Below, piece by piece: positions 15,936 through 25,081 of a stretch of DNA of 64,000 nt. Position 1 is the first letter of the stretch. Each line of letters begins with the position of its first letter. Below the pieces are notes generated by a model. That model worked only from the letters and a program-made list of their open reading frames with translations. It did not search any database and was not told the origin of the DNA. This stretch comes from Polyangiaceae bacterium (lineage in GTDB: Bacteria > Myxococcota_A > Polyangia > Polyangiales > Polyangiaceae): NCBI GenBank assembly GCA_016712345.1, contig JADJRH010000011.1, positions 3,162,001-3,226,000 of the forward strand. Direction: 5' to 3'. A program made the translations under genes and the position numbers.

Positions 15936-16958
15936 ATGCACCCCGCGGCGCGCGTCGGCGATCCTCATCTATGTCCAGCTCACGGCGGAGGGCCGGTGGC
16001 CCCTGCCGGCTTTCCCACCGTTCAGATCGGGGGCGCGCCCGCCGCTCGTCAGGGTGACGTTTGTACATGCCCGGTTGGGCCCGACGCCATTTTGGATGGC
16101 AGTCCCACCGTGCTCATCGGCAATCAGGCTGCCGCTCGTATGACCGAGCGGTGCGCGCACGGCGGGTTTGTTGCGTTCGGCTTTTCAAAAGTGCTGATCG
16201 GCAACCCGGCTGTGGGGCCCGACGGCAAGGCCATGACCGTCCCGCCTGAATGTGCCTGGCTGTACAACTTCGGCGACTCCGGCCCGGGCACAGCAACCGG
16301 CGGCAAATTGGATCGGCTTCGTGACACGCCGGTTGTAAAGAGCACAGAGGTGGTTCAAAAAGCGCCGCCCGGTGAGAGTACACCGCTTGAGTACACCAAG
16401 CGGGTCGTCAGCATTCGAGGTCACGAAGTGACCATTTATGAGCCGACAACCGGCGTCCCACCTCCCCAGTGGCTCCCCACTGGAAACAACATGGCCAACG
16501 CCCTCGCATCGCTTTCCGACGAACAGCTTGCCGGCATGAAAGAAGTGTACATTGTGCCTCACCCCTACCCTCCGCGCAACAGCGACGTGGCCAACCATTC
16601 CAACGGCGTTGTCCAATATTTTCCGCGCGCGGCAACTCACCCCCAGTCTGACGTCGATTGGGTATTTCACCACGAAAGCGCGCACAATATCTGGGACAAA
16701 GAAATGGCCAAAAACCCTGATTTTGAAGCCGAATGGAGGCGCGCCGCCGACAAAGACCACCGGTCGGTAAGCGCTTACGGAGACAGCGGCATTGGTGAGG
16801 ATTTTGCCGACTTCATGGTTCTATACGCCAATGTGATTGGCACTCCCTGTGAAGCGTCGGCTCGAGGCCTATTTGGAAACCGGATGAAGATCATGGACAA
16901 AATCTTTCCAAACGGCATTCCCGTGCGAAATCCGGGCGGCGCCTCCAATCCATTTTAG
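15936..16958 (+). CDS. PAAR-tipped effector with C-terminal zincin-like metallopeptidase domain
   Basis: 340 residues. Residues 1-105 are a PAAR domain (AARVGDPHLCPAHGGGPVAP, GDVCTCPVGPDAILDGSPTV, MTERCAHGGFV), the sharp tip that caps a VgrG trimer. After a linker, residues ~160-320 hold an HExxH motif at residues 246-250 (WVFHHESAHNIW) and, about 35 residues on, GEDFADFMVLYA, whose acidic residues could supply the third zinc ligand. This is the layout of a specialised PAAR effector with a zinc metallopeptidase toxin. The target is unknown. GGAGGG precedes the ATG, and the gene follows the small lipoprotein by 11 bp. Confidence 0.8.
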   Translation: MHPAARVGDPHLCPAHGGGPVAPAGFPTVQIGGAPAARQGDVCTCPVGPDAILDGSPTVLIGNQAAARMTERCAHGGFVAFGFSKVLIGNPAVGPDGKAMTVPPECAWLYNFGDSGPGTATGGKLDRLRDTPVVKSTEVVQKAPPGESTPLEYTKRVVSIRGHEVTIYEPTTGVPPPQWLPTGNNMANALASLSDEQLAGMKEVYIVPHPYPPRNSDVANHSNGVVQYFPRAATHPQSDVDWVFHHESAHNIWDKEMAKNPDFEAEWRRAADKDHRSVSAYGDSGIGEDFADFMVLYANVIGTPCEASARGLFGNRMKIMDKIFPNGIPVRNPGGASNPF

Positions 16959-17002
16959 GTGCCCGAGGATCGCTGCTTTTGGACCAATGGTAAGGTGCGA
17001 CA

Positions 17003-18001
17003 ATGCAACTTCTCGAACTGACCAGCCACGGATTCAAAATTCCCGACGGCACCTATTCATTCAGAGAAAAAGAGCAGCCGTCCAACGTGGTGATTGTTCG
17101 GGGTGATCCCGGGTCTGGAAAAACCTTGTTTCTGCGGCTTCTCGCCGCGTGGAAAGAAACAGTGGCACCGGTAGGTTTGGCGCCCGATCTGCGCCGCTTT
17201 TTGCGAATCGACAAGACCACGGGTAGGCTCAGTGTCACCGTTCTTTTCAACGAGGCGGAACGCAAGCGGGCGAAACTTGAAACGAGCCAACACCGCGTGG
17301 TTGTGGAGGTTGAACCGGCGGGTTCAGCCTTTCAACTGCCGCCCAACATGGAGTACGCATTTCACCCGTTTGAAAAAACGGAACCGGCCACACGGTGGGA
17401 GTTTTTTCCCGCGCACCGAAGTCTCCGGGTAGAGGATTTTAGACTGCCTCATCCACCCGTCTCACCCGCGTTGGAAGCCGCAAAAAGGCTCACTGTCAAT
17501 TCCGACAAATATGCCCTATTTCGAAGAGTATTTCACAACATCGCGTTGGAACAGGCTGCGGGTATTGCCACGTTGCTCGACCGTCGCGGTGTAGCCCTGC
17601 GCAGCGAACAACCTGACCTGTTTGCATCTTATAAGAAGGCGCTGGCAACCATGACGCCTGACCTTCGGCTGACGGGCGTGGAAATTGGAAAAGACTGTTC
17701 AACGCCGCGTTTCTTGAGGCGCGACGGGCATTCTCTACCGATTGAGGAGTTGACCGCTTCAGAAGAACAGGCAGCGCTTTTTGCCTTCGCGTACGTGTGG
17801 CTTCAGTTGAATGGAGCCGTGGTGCTTATCGATACTCCCGAGCTTCACATTGCGCCGCCCGATCAGCTTTCGTTCTTGGACAACGTGCTCTGTCTCGGTT
17901 CATCCAATCAGACGTTTATCGCTACGCAGTCGCCTGAGCTGTTCAACTTTCCGGGCGCCACCGTGATCCACCTGACAAAACCGGACGGTGAACGAACATG
18001 A
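17003..18001 (+). CDS. P-loop ATPase of the AAA/ABC-like class
   Basis: 332 residues. A Walker A motif GDPGSGKT is at about residues 34-41 within VIVRGDPGSGKTLFLRLLAA. A Walker B-like strand with a following glutamate appears at AVVLIDTPELHIAPPDQLSF, and a switch-like FIATQSPELF follows. This arrangement resembles the OLD/SMC-like AAA ATPases found in effector, immunity and defence loci. The GGTAAGG ribosome site supports the start. The next gene overlaps its stop by four bases (ATGA), so the two act as a pair. It follows the PAAR effector by 44 bp; a role in effector loading or protection is possible but unproven. Confidence 0.75.
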   Translation: MQLLELTSHGFKIPDGTYSFREKEQPSNVVIVRGDPGSGKTLFLRLLAAWKETVAPVGLAPDLRRFLRIDKTTGRLSVTVLFNEAERKRAKLETSQHRVVVEVEPAGSAFQLPPNMEYAFHPFEKTEPATRWEFFPAHRSLRVEDFRLPHPPVSPALEAAKRLTVNSDKYALFRRVFHNIALEQAAGIATLLDRRGVALRSEQPDLFASYKKALATMTPDLRLTGVEIGKDCSTPRFLRRDGHSLPIEELTASEEQAALFAFAYVWLQLNGAVVLIDTPELHIAPPDQLSFLDNVLCLGSSNQTFIATQSPELFNFPGATVIHLTKPDGERT

Positions 18002-18849
18002 ACGAGGGGCATGACGTTCGAGCTTTTGCGCGCTTGTGTGCACAATTGGACGATCCGTTTCAGCAGCCTGACCACGTTCTGGCTCAGCGGGGTTTAACGC
18101 GGGCCGGTTGGGTTCAAATTCGGGAGAGCTGGCTCTTGCGATGGGGCGACGACAACGAAAATGCGGTCCAATCCGCCATTATTTTTGGCGAAGAGTACAC
18201 TTTGGCTCGGCACGGCGGACAGGGGAAAGAGGGCCCCGAGCCGCCGAAAAACCAGGTTCACCTTCCCACATCGCCCGTCGATTTTCCGGTCGCGGCTCAA
18301 CTTGAATCTACCCATGTGGCGCAACTTCCCACGTTTCAGCGAACACCGCCTCCCGCGGCTCCTTTGCCTCCCGCGGCTCCTTTGCCTGCCGCGGCTCCAC
18401 TTCCGCCCGCGCCCACTCACCTCCGGTCCACCGCCGGTTTTGATTTGTCGCATGTCATGGGCGCCAAGCCCAAAGACGCACTTCCTTTTCAACCCAATGC
18501 GGCGCCAACCGTGTCCGCTTCGCTCTCGCCCGCAGCTGCACCGGCGGCACACGCCAAAGGCATTTCCGGCGAAACGGCCGACGTAAACCTGGCAGAGATC
18601 GCGCGTCAGGTGTTGGCTTTCGTACCCAACCTTACCCTTCAACAATACGCGTCGCTTTGCGTAGATCTAGAATTGGCGCCTACCCAATCGACCGAGATCC
18701 TTCGACGGTATGGAACCAATCCCCACGGCAAGACAGCACTCGACGATCGATGGCGTCGCAGCTTTGAAGATGATCCCGCTCAAAGGAGTGCGTTTGAACA
18801 AGCCAAAACCGCCTATCGGGCGTGGCTGTCAAATCAGCGACGGCGCTGA
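17998..18849 (+). CDS. Unknown partner of the P-loop ATPase
   Basis: 283 residues with two similar-looking helical ends joined by a Pro/Ala linker. The N-terminal ~85 residues (FARLCAQLDDPFQQPDHVLA, then GWVQIRESWLLRW) and the C-terminal ~90 residues (QQYASLCVDLELAPTQSTEI, then ALDDRWRRSFEDDPAQRSAF) share the pattern of cytoplasmic accessory proteins in myxobacterial T6SS loci as I remember them. The linker at residues ~115-140 contains three copies of a PAAPLP-type hexamer (18340-18400). The 181-residue protein at 35136-35681 has a comparable N-terminal pattern. Function unknown. Confidence 0.65.
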   Translation: MNEGHDVRAFARLCAQLDDPFQQPDHVLAQRGLTRAGWVQIRESWLLRWGDDNENAVQSAIIFGEEYTLARHGGQGKEGPEPPKNQVHLPTSPVDFPVAAQLESTHVAQLPTFQRTPPPAAPLPPAAPLPAAAPLPPAPTHLRSTAGFDLSHVMGAKPKDALPFQPNAAPTVSASLSPAAAPAAHAKGISGETADVNLAEIARQVLAFVPNLTLQQYASLCVDLELAPTQSTEILRRYGTNPHGKTALDDRWRRSFEDDPAQRSAFEQAKTAYRAWLSNQRRR

Positions 18850-19037
18850 GGAACATCCACAGCGGGACATCATCGCGAGGGCCCTCGCATGCGGGCGTGA
18901 CGATAGGTGGAAAGGTCTGGAGGGTCGCTGCGACGACACGCAAAACCTGATGAGTGAGATTCGATTCGTCCCGAAGTAAGACCAGCACCTTTTCAAAAAA
19001 GATCTTCGGTCTTGCCGCCGTATGCTAGCCTACGCAC

Positions 19038-19952
19038 ATGCAGCGGCGTGCAGTTGGGGCTTGGGGGGTATGGGCTTTCGCTTTGCCTTTTCTTTTCTCG
19101 GCGTGTGACGGTCAGCTTGACTCTTCCACTTCCACTGGCACAACCGATCCGGATCAAACGTCTTCCACGGGCGTTGGTGCATCATCAACGGGCGGAGTGG
19201 TCTCTACCGTGGGAGTGGGTGGCACGGGAGGCAACTCGTCCACCGCTTCCACCGGAGGGATGAGTACAAGCTCTACCGGTGGAATGGGAGGTCAAGCCGG
19301 TTCAACCTCAGGGAGCGGGGGTTGCACCGATGCGTGTGAAGTAAGCACCGATTGCCCCGATAATAAGCCATTTTGCGCTTTACAAGGCGGGTGCGCGGCG
19401 TGTTTTGGAATGTGCGATTCCAGTCAATGCACCGGATCGAACACGTGCGTTTCGGACGCGGACTGCAACAGTTCACCGAACGCGAAGTGCGTGTGTGATG
19501 CGAACAACTGCACAATGTGCGTCTTATCAATTCCATCCGGCCCGCCTGAATTTCCGGCGGAGTTGGGCGAAGGGGTATGGTTGATTGGATGGTTTGGCGG
19601 GCTTGACCATTTTTCGTGGTTCAAGTTTGCTTTTGCGGGGCCTGACGTTGGAACGTTTGACTTGTTGGACCCGCTCGGCGTTACACTCACGCCGTTTTAT
19701 CCCTGTCAGGGAAAGGGGCTATTTACCACCGATGCGGCGCAGGGGATCTTGCATTTGACCTTGCCGGCCACGTGCAACCTACCCGTTCAACACTTGACAT
19801 TTGAGGCGTTTTTTCCGCCGGGTGATTTTCCACCGCATGCCACGTTGGCAGCCCAAATCGCGGCGAACCAGGGGCCGTTGGGAGGGTATCAGCACGCGGC
19901 TGATTTCTGTAATGCTGACTTCACTGCGTGTGGTGACCCATTCATGCCGTAG
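19038..19952 (+). CDS. Secreted lipoprotein with Ser/Thr/Gly linker and Cys-rich domain
   Basis: 304 residues. A signal sequence (AVGAWGVWAFALPFLFSAC) ends with a lipobox-like cysteine, followed by ~75 residues of Ser, Thr and Gly typical of myxobacterial surface lipoproteins. A cysteine-rich module follows (CTDACEVSTDCPDNKPFC, then CAACFGMCDSSQCTGSNTC), then a beta-rich C-terminal domain of about 130 residues that I do not recognise. It stands alone between the ATPase pair and the convergent thiolase-HEAT gene and need not belong to the effector set. Confidence 0.7.
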   Translation: MQRRAVGAWGVWAFALPFLFSACDGQLDSSTSTGTTDPDQTSSTGVGASSTGGVVSTVGVGGTGGNSSTASTGGMSTSSTGGMGGQAGSTSGSGGCTDACEVSTDCPDNKPFCALQGGCAACFGMCDSSQCTGSNTCVSDADCNSSPNAKCVCDANNCTMCVLSIPSGPPEFPAELGEGVWLIGWFGGLDHFSWFKFAFAGPDVGTFDLLDPLGVTLTPFYPCQGKGLFTTDAAQGILHLTLPATCNLPVQHLTFEAFFPPGDFPPHATLAAQIAANQGPLGGYQHAADFCNADFTACGDPFMP

Positions 19953-20051
19953 TATCAGTCGAGATCACGCGGGGTGGCTGCCAACCCGTTTTGGGCGACG
20001 GCTCATGGCTATTTTCCCACAATTGGCAACGTTGCTGCGAGGTTCACGCTC

Positions 20052-22535
20052 TCACCCTGCCACCGAAACAACGGCCGGCCGGAGGGTAGGCCAAAACGAC
20101 TGGACATCCACTTTTGGGCGCGCTCCAGCGCGCGCATGCAGCTCATCGATGCGTTGCTCGGCAGACTCACCCGACAAGTTGAGCGACGCCAATTCGGCGG
20201 CAACCCCTTTGGCCGACCACGGAGCGCCCATTCGAAAACGCACCGGCCGTGCCAGGTCAAACGCGGCGGTCGCATGAGCCCACGCCTGGGGATCTGTCAC
20301 GGCGTCTCCGGTGACAACCGGCCCAAAAAGTGTTGTGAGCGCCGCAACTGCATCGTCGGTAAAGTCGGGCTGAATGAGTGCGTTGAGGAGGTAAGGTCGC
20401 GCAGCGGGGTGACCAAACCTACCCACAGCGGAAAGCGCCTCAGTTGAAAGGGGCAACGCTCGGGTCAAGGTCAAAAATCGGTCTACGTCGTCGGGAACAC
20501 CTGCCAAAATAAGCGTTTCAAGCACCCGTGTTCCCCACTGTATACCCAAGCCGTTCATGCGAATTTCAGTGCAGGGAACGCGATCTCCCCATAGGGTCAG
20601 CGTGCGGGCGGCATTGTACGCGATGTCGATATCGGTTGAAACCAAGAGCGAACGCAACTCTTCCCACGGGAAAGGGATTGCCGCTTTGCCTTGAAAAACA
20701 GAGGCGTCAAACAAGCTGAACGCACGCGCCGCGGCGGCAACGACGATTGGATGAGAGCTTTTGAGAAATGGGCGCACGCGATCGGGCCCACAAAAGCCGC
20801 GCGCTGCTGAAACGAGCAGCGCGATTGCGTTGGATTGTGGTTCAGACGCGTCGAGTAGGTCGGCAACGAGCGAGTCTAACTCGGGATGGGGAGAAGCACA
20901 TAACGCGGCGGCAGCAATGGGTGGAACGCCGTGCACCGGTGGAACCGCCGTTTCAACCAATGTGTACACATTGGAGAGTGGTTCGGGGCCTGCAAAACAC
21001 GACAGGGCAAACGTCGGCGCCCACACGGCCCAGAGATCGTCTTCGGCTTCGTTTTCAAGGTACACCTGAGCGTTGTCGAGTGTGAGGCCGGCTACAGCGA
21101 GACCGTCCACCTGGGCCAGGAGACGCTCTTCTATTCGCGGGCGAAAGCGCATCGGTCGGACCATACGGTGCCGGGCAAGCATGGCCACTTTGTCCAAACA
21201 ATCGGCCACAATTCCAGCGCGAAATGTTTCAAACGGTTCGGGCTGGGCGCGGTCTTTTGCAATGGATACAGGTTGGTCGTTGCCAACTTTGGCACCCAGA
21301 AGTTCATCCAAGTCAAAACCGATTTCCCCAAGGGTAGGTTCCACATGGGAAGGTTTGGTAAAATTGGGAAGACTGGGCTGATGGGCCGACACACGAGGGG
21401 ACAAAAGTCGAGGCGCGTCCCGCGTGGCGGTTTTGACTGAAGAAGCCGGCGCGAGGGGCCGCGCGGCCAGAGCTTGAAGGCGGCGAGGTTCCACAGTCAG
21501 GTACCTTCCAGCGAGGACACGGCAATGCCCCCTCGTTCCGTCGGGGGAAATCGCCCACGTTAAAAACGCACCATCGGAGGCGCGAGGCTCCGTCCACGTT
21601 TGGTGTTGATGGGTAGCGATTCCAAATACGAGGGATGAGAGGGCCGATGCGGCCCCTACCCTACCCAAGACGGATTCTATACAAACGGGAACGGCGTAGG
21701 AGTCAACCTTCTCGGGCAGTCGGGCAGCAGCCATCTCCCACTCTTTTCGACGGAGAGAATCGCCTCCGTGTGGCCCAAAACTCGAAAAGACTTTGTTCCC
21801 GGGAAATGACGCCGCGCGAATGAGATTTGTCAACGCCGACCCATCGACGGGAAGGTCATTGTCGTCATTGGATTCTCCTTTTTCGGTACCCGCGCAGTGG
21901 ATGTTGGCAAGCACCTCCAATCGTTCACGCCGCGCCGCTTCCGGCAACATGACAACAACGCAGGCGGCCGCTTCACCCGGCCTGGGAAGATCGGGCGCCC
22001 AAGGCGATCTGAAAATGCGCTGGTATTCAGCAAGCGCCGGGAGCGAGATGAAGGAGTCCACAGCAAGGATCACCGCCGCTTGTTCCGATGCGCGAGGCAA
22101 CCTGTCGGCGAGCGATCCAAGGGTAGAAAAGAAGGATGCCTCACCGGTCCCGCGGCCAACCCGCGATGGATCAAATCGGCTGGCAAGTTGATTTTCAACC
22201 GCCGTTCGATCATCGGTGGAAAGACCGGGGCGCGCCGCGCCGGTGATGAGGTGAAGAGATGCGCGCAGTCGACCGGAAGACCCGACAAACAAAGTGGTAG
22301 AAAGAGGTTCAACCGCTGTAACAAGAGCGGTTTGAGCCAAGGAAATCAAGCGTTCTGAAATGGGTAGATCGGCGCCCAACCATGGGCAATAGACCGCGGG
22401 AATCAGCTCGTTTTCTTGGTTGACAAAGCCACCCGGAGCGCTCGCCGCAACCTCCGCCCGAACAAAAAAGGCATGTTCTTCGGGGGTGAGCCCAAGAGGT
22501 GAACAGAGCCCCATACCAACAACTGCGAGTTTCAT
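20052..22535 (-). CDS. Thiolase-fold / HEAT-repeat fusion, T6SS accessory type
   Basis: 827 residues. The N-terminus (MKLAVVGMGLCSPLGLTPEE) and residues to ~370 follow the beta-ketoacyl synthase fold but without an obvious active-site Cys motif, like the PRK06147 group of VgrG-linked proteins. From about residue 430 the sequence turns helical and HEAT-like (RPRIEERLLAQVDGLAVAGL, DIDIAYNAARTLTLWGDRVP), resembling the TIGR02270 proteins of T6SS loci. In other genomes these are, to my memory, separate genes; here they are one reading frame. Its ATG overlaps the stop of VgrG 22532-25081, so it is probably an adaptor or chaperone for that spike's cargo. Confidence 0.7.
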   Translation of the reverse strand: MKLAVVGMGLCSPLGLTPEEHAFFVRAEVAASAPGGFVNQENELIPAVYCPWLGADLPISERLISLAQTALVTAVEPLSTTLFVGSSGRLRASLHLITGAARPGLSTDDRTAVENQLASRFDPSRVGRGTGEASFFSTLGSLADRLPRASEQAAVILAVDSFISLPALAEYQRIFRSPWAPDLPRPGEAAACVVVMLPEAARRERLEVLANIHCAGTEKGESNDDNDLPVDGSALTNLIRAASFPGNKVFSSFGPHGGDSLRRKEWEMAAARLPEKVDSYAVPVCIESVLGRVGAASALSSLVFGIATHQHQTWTEPRASDGAFLTWAISPDGTRGHCRVLAGRYLTVEPRRLQALAARPLAPASSVKTATRDAPRLLSPRVSAHQPSLPNFTKPSHVEPTLGEIGFDLDELLGAKVGNDQPVSIAKDRAQPEPFETFRAGIVADCLDKVAMLARHRMVRPMRFRPRIEERLLAQVDGLAVAGLTLDNAQVYLENEAEDDLWAVWAPTFALSCFAGPEPLSNVYTLVETAVPPVHGVPPIAAAALCASPHPELDSLVADLLDASEPQSNAIALLVSAARGFCGPDRVRPFLKSSHPIVVAAAARAFSLFDASVFQGKAAIPFPWEELRSLLVSTDIDIAYNAARTLTLWGDRVPCTEIRMNGLGIQWGTRVLETLILAGVPDDVDRFLTLTRALPLSTEALSAVGRFGHPAARPYLLNALIQPDFTDDAVAALTTLFGPVVTGDAVTDPQAWAHATAAFDLARPVRFRMGAPWSAKGVAAELASLNLSGESAEQRIDELHARAGARPKVDVQSFWPTLRPAVVSVAG

Positions 22536-25081
22536 TCGGAGTTGGTCGCCTTCCCCGACTGGACGGCCTTACCGTTGATTGTCACTTTGGAAGCTTTGAA
22601 CAAAACTCCTCCCGAGTGGATGGCAACAACGGTTCCGGTCCCCACGGCAAAGACCACGGCGCCACCTTCTACATTCATTGATCCGCCGACTTTGAGGGTG
22701 AGAGCACCGCCCGCCTTGAGGACGTAGGGGCCGCCGGCCTTCACTTTTAGACTGCCGGCAACGCTTGTTTTCAGCGCTCCTTTGATATTTCTACCAATTC
22801 CCTGGGTGGTGGTAATGGAGATGCTCGCTGCGGTGTCCGACGAAATTCCAGCTGTCAGACGACTGATTCGAACCGCTTTTGTACTGTGCCCCCCACCGAT
22901 GGCGAAGTTGGCGGCGCCGAGGGATGTCCACTTGATCGAGCCGGGTGTGGTGACTGTATGCGCGGCGCCGATGCTCTCGGCCATGATGCCGTCGACAATG
23001 GTCTTTCGATGCCCTGGAGCGGCTTGTGCGGCGCCGGCCGCGGCACCCCCCGGTCCGCCTGTTCCACCGCCCGCCGCGGCCGCGCCGGCGGCCTGCTGCG
23101 CTTTGTCGGACCAAGGTGTGATGCCGGCGGCGTCAAGGCCGGCAAGGACAGCATCCCCGCCCACAATTTCACCGGCTATGGCTCCGGCAACCTGTTGACC
23201 GCCGGCCATTAGGGCACCTGATAGTCCACCCGATTTATACCCTTCCACAACGCCCTTGCCAATGGAGTACGCTTTGGTAAGGGCGTTTCCAACAACGGGA
23301 ATGCTGCCGGCGGCGGAAAGCGCGGCGGCTTCGGCAAAACCGGCCGCGCCGGCAACGGGATTGCCCACCTGTTCAAGCAAAGCGCCGCCGACAAGCACAT
23401 TTTCGCTGCCGGTTGTGGTTCTACCGGCGGCCTTGAGCATCAACGACTGGTTGGCGCCTACCGAGGCCGACTGCGATCCGACCTTGGTAACCGCGGTGCT
23501 TTTAATGCTGACCGTTTCGTTGGCACCGATGGACCACGTTTGATTTCCAGTAACCTTGGTTGCTTCAAACCCGATGGTTTGAGTGACCATGTTGTTTGCC
23601 ACCGTGGTTGTTTTGTTAAACCCGGCGTTCCATACCATGTGCTGTCTACCCGCGGCGTCGTCGATGTGCACTGCATTTGGGCGAGCGCCTCCGGGAGATG
23701 CAACGGTGGAAAGGGCCGTCATCGTTTTGTTGGCAGGCAGCGCAAACGGCGGCGCATGTTTGCCGTTGTACAACCTACCCAGAATGTAAGGTCTGTCGGG
23801 ATCGCCGTCTTCAAAGGCCACCAATACTTCCCACCCCACGCGGGGAATAAGCATAGATCCGGGAGTATTCGGCTGCACAACTCGAATGGGGAGACTGCTT
23901 TTGTCGTTGCCCGCCTGTTCGCGATCCCAAGGAAATCGAACTTTGACATGACCACCCGCATCGGTGTGGATCTCTTCACCCGGAGCGCCCGTGATCATCG
24001 CATTTTGAAGCCCCGGCGCGTACGGTCGAGGTGTACTCATGGGCAGGCGGAATGGGGTTTCAAGGGGGATCGCCTTCACTCGATGGGTATGTTTTGGCGG
24101 CTCGCGGCGATAGTCGTGGTTTATCTCCACAACAAAACACTTACCTTCGGGGCGCGCGGTTCCGTTGTAGTTGGGCCCCACTTCCATCTCAAAAGAAAGC
24201 CCGGGTGCAAGGGCCGTGGAAGTGGTTTCAAAGTCAAAGACCCTCGCTTCTGCTCGAAGGCTCTGGAGGAGCACCTGTGCTCTGGTTTTCCCTTCTTCGG
24301 GTGTCGAAAAGCGGCCGGGAGCGCGGTAGATCTCGCGTCCTTTTTCTTCATCGGTTCCCCCCTCGGCAACCCCTTCGAGCTTGACGGCGGGCTTGTCGGG
24401 ATTGTAGTCGCGCAACGTCACCTTCCCTGGGCGGCGTTTTCGAACCGATGAGCACGAAAAGGCGGCGGGAGCGGTGTGGTTGGTTTGACCGGCGTCGGAC
24501 AAAACCAATTTTGCATCTTCCGCTGCGGGAGCCTGACTGGACGTGTCGTCAAATTCAATTCGGTCAAAGCCGTCTTTGGCCTGATGGTGAAAATAGATCC
24601 CTTCCTCTTCGCAGAGGCGGCGAATGAAGGCAAGGTCGCTCTCGTCGTACTGGACAACGTATTTGCGGGGTGGATGCGTTTCAGTCAGGTGAACCGCAAT
24701 GCGATCGGCTGAAACCCCGGCCTCGGGTAGAATTTTTTTGGCGATATCAATGGCCTTCAGGTTTTGAAAAATGCGCCGTGTTTTTCGCAAACTTAGGCGA
24801 AAGATTTCAGAGCAGACCCGCACCTTGTACCGACGCGCCGCCGCGGCATTGGAAGTGGCGATCGCCGTGAACCGAACGATCACCCCGTGGATATTGCGCG
24901 TACCAAACGCGCCGACAAGCGTGATTCTACCCGGCAGTCCAATCATCGGCGCTGGGTCAACCGCTTCGGCGCTGAGCAGTTCGATCTCAAAGTTGGACGG
25001 TTCACCGATGCGTTCATGCCCGGACAGGGCTTGAACCTGAAACGACGTTTCGCCCGCGGCAAAAAGGACATCGCCGTTCAT
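22532..25081 (-). CDS. vgrG: VgrG spike protein with Ala/Gly-rich insertion (849 aa)
   Basis: The N-terminus (FQVQALSGHERIGEPSNFEI), the gp27-like body (YVVQYDESDLAFIRRLCEEE) and the OB-fold (LIPRVGWEVLVAFEDGDPDR) are standard VgrG. Between the needle's first strands and its last ones, residues ~560-690 form an unusual Ala/Gly-rich segment (GFAEAAALSAAGSIPVVGNA to QQAAGAAAAGGGTGGPGGAA), after which needle-type strands resume (MAESIGAAHTVTTPGSIKWT, LKVGGSMNVEGGAVVFAVG). The insertion makes it about 120 residues longer than its neighbours. It is coupled to the preceding 320-residue protein and to the thiolase-HEAT gene by ATGA overlaps. Confidence 0.92.
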   Translation of the reverse strand: MNGDVLFAAGETSFQVQALSGHERIGEPSNFEIELLSAEAVDPAPMIGLPGRITLVGAFGTRNIHGVIVRFTAIATSNAAAARRYKVRVCSEIFRLSLRKTRRIFQNLKAIDIAKKILPEAGVSADRIAVHLTETHPPRKYVVQYDESDLAFIRRLCEEEGIYFHHQAKDGFDRIEFDDTSSQAPAAEDAKLVLSDAGQTNHTAPAAFSCSSVRKRRPGKVTLRDYNPDKPAVKLEGVAEGGTDEEKGREIYRAPGRFSTPEEGKTRAQVLLQSLRAEARVFDFETTSTALAPGLSFEMEVGPNYNGTARPEGKCFVVEINHDYRREPPKHTHRVKAIPLETPFRLPMSTPRPYAPGLQNAMITGAPGEEIHTDAGGHVKVRFPWDREQAGNDKSSLPIRVVQPNTPGSMLIPRVGWEVLVAFEDGDPDRPYILGRLYNGKHAPPFALPANKTMTALSTVASPGGARPNAVHIDDAAGRQHMVWNAGFNKTTTVANNMVTQTIGFEATKVTGNQTWSIGANETVSIKSTAVTKVGSQSASVGANQSLMLKAAGRTTTGSENVLVGGALLEQVGNPVAGAAGFAEAAALSAAGSIPVVGNALTKAYSIGKGVVEGYKSGGLSGALMAGGQQVAGAIAGEIVGGDAVLAGLDAAGITPWSDKAQQAAGAAAAGGGTGGPGGAAAGAAQAAPGHRKTIVDGIMAESIGAAHTVTTPGSIKWTSLGAANFAIGGGHSTKAVRISRLTAGISSDTAASISITTTQGIGRNIKGALKTSVAGSLKVKAGGPYVLKAGGALTLKVGGSMNVEGGAVVFAVGTGTVVAIHSGGVLFKASKVTINGKAVQSGKATNSE

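Noticed and set aside
18875..18888. Palindrome GCGAGGGCCCTCGC after the 283-residue gene
   Set aside because: No loop and no T-run, so not a convincing terminator; a 14-bp palindrome alone is weak evidence.
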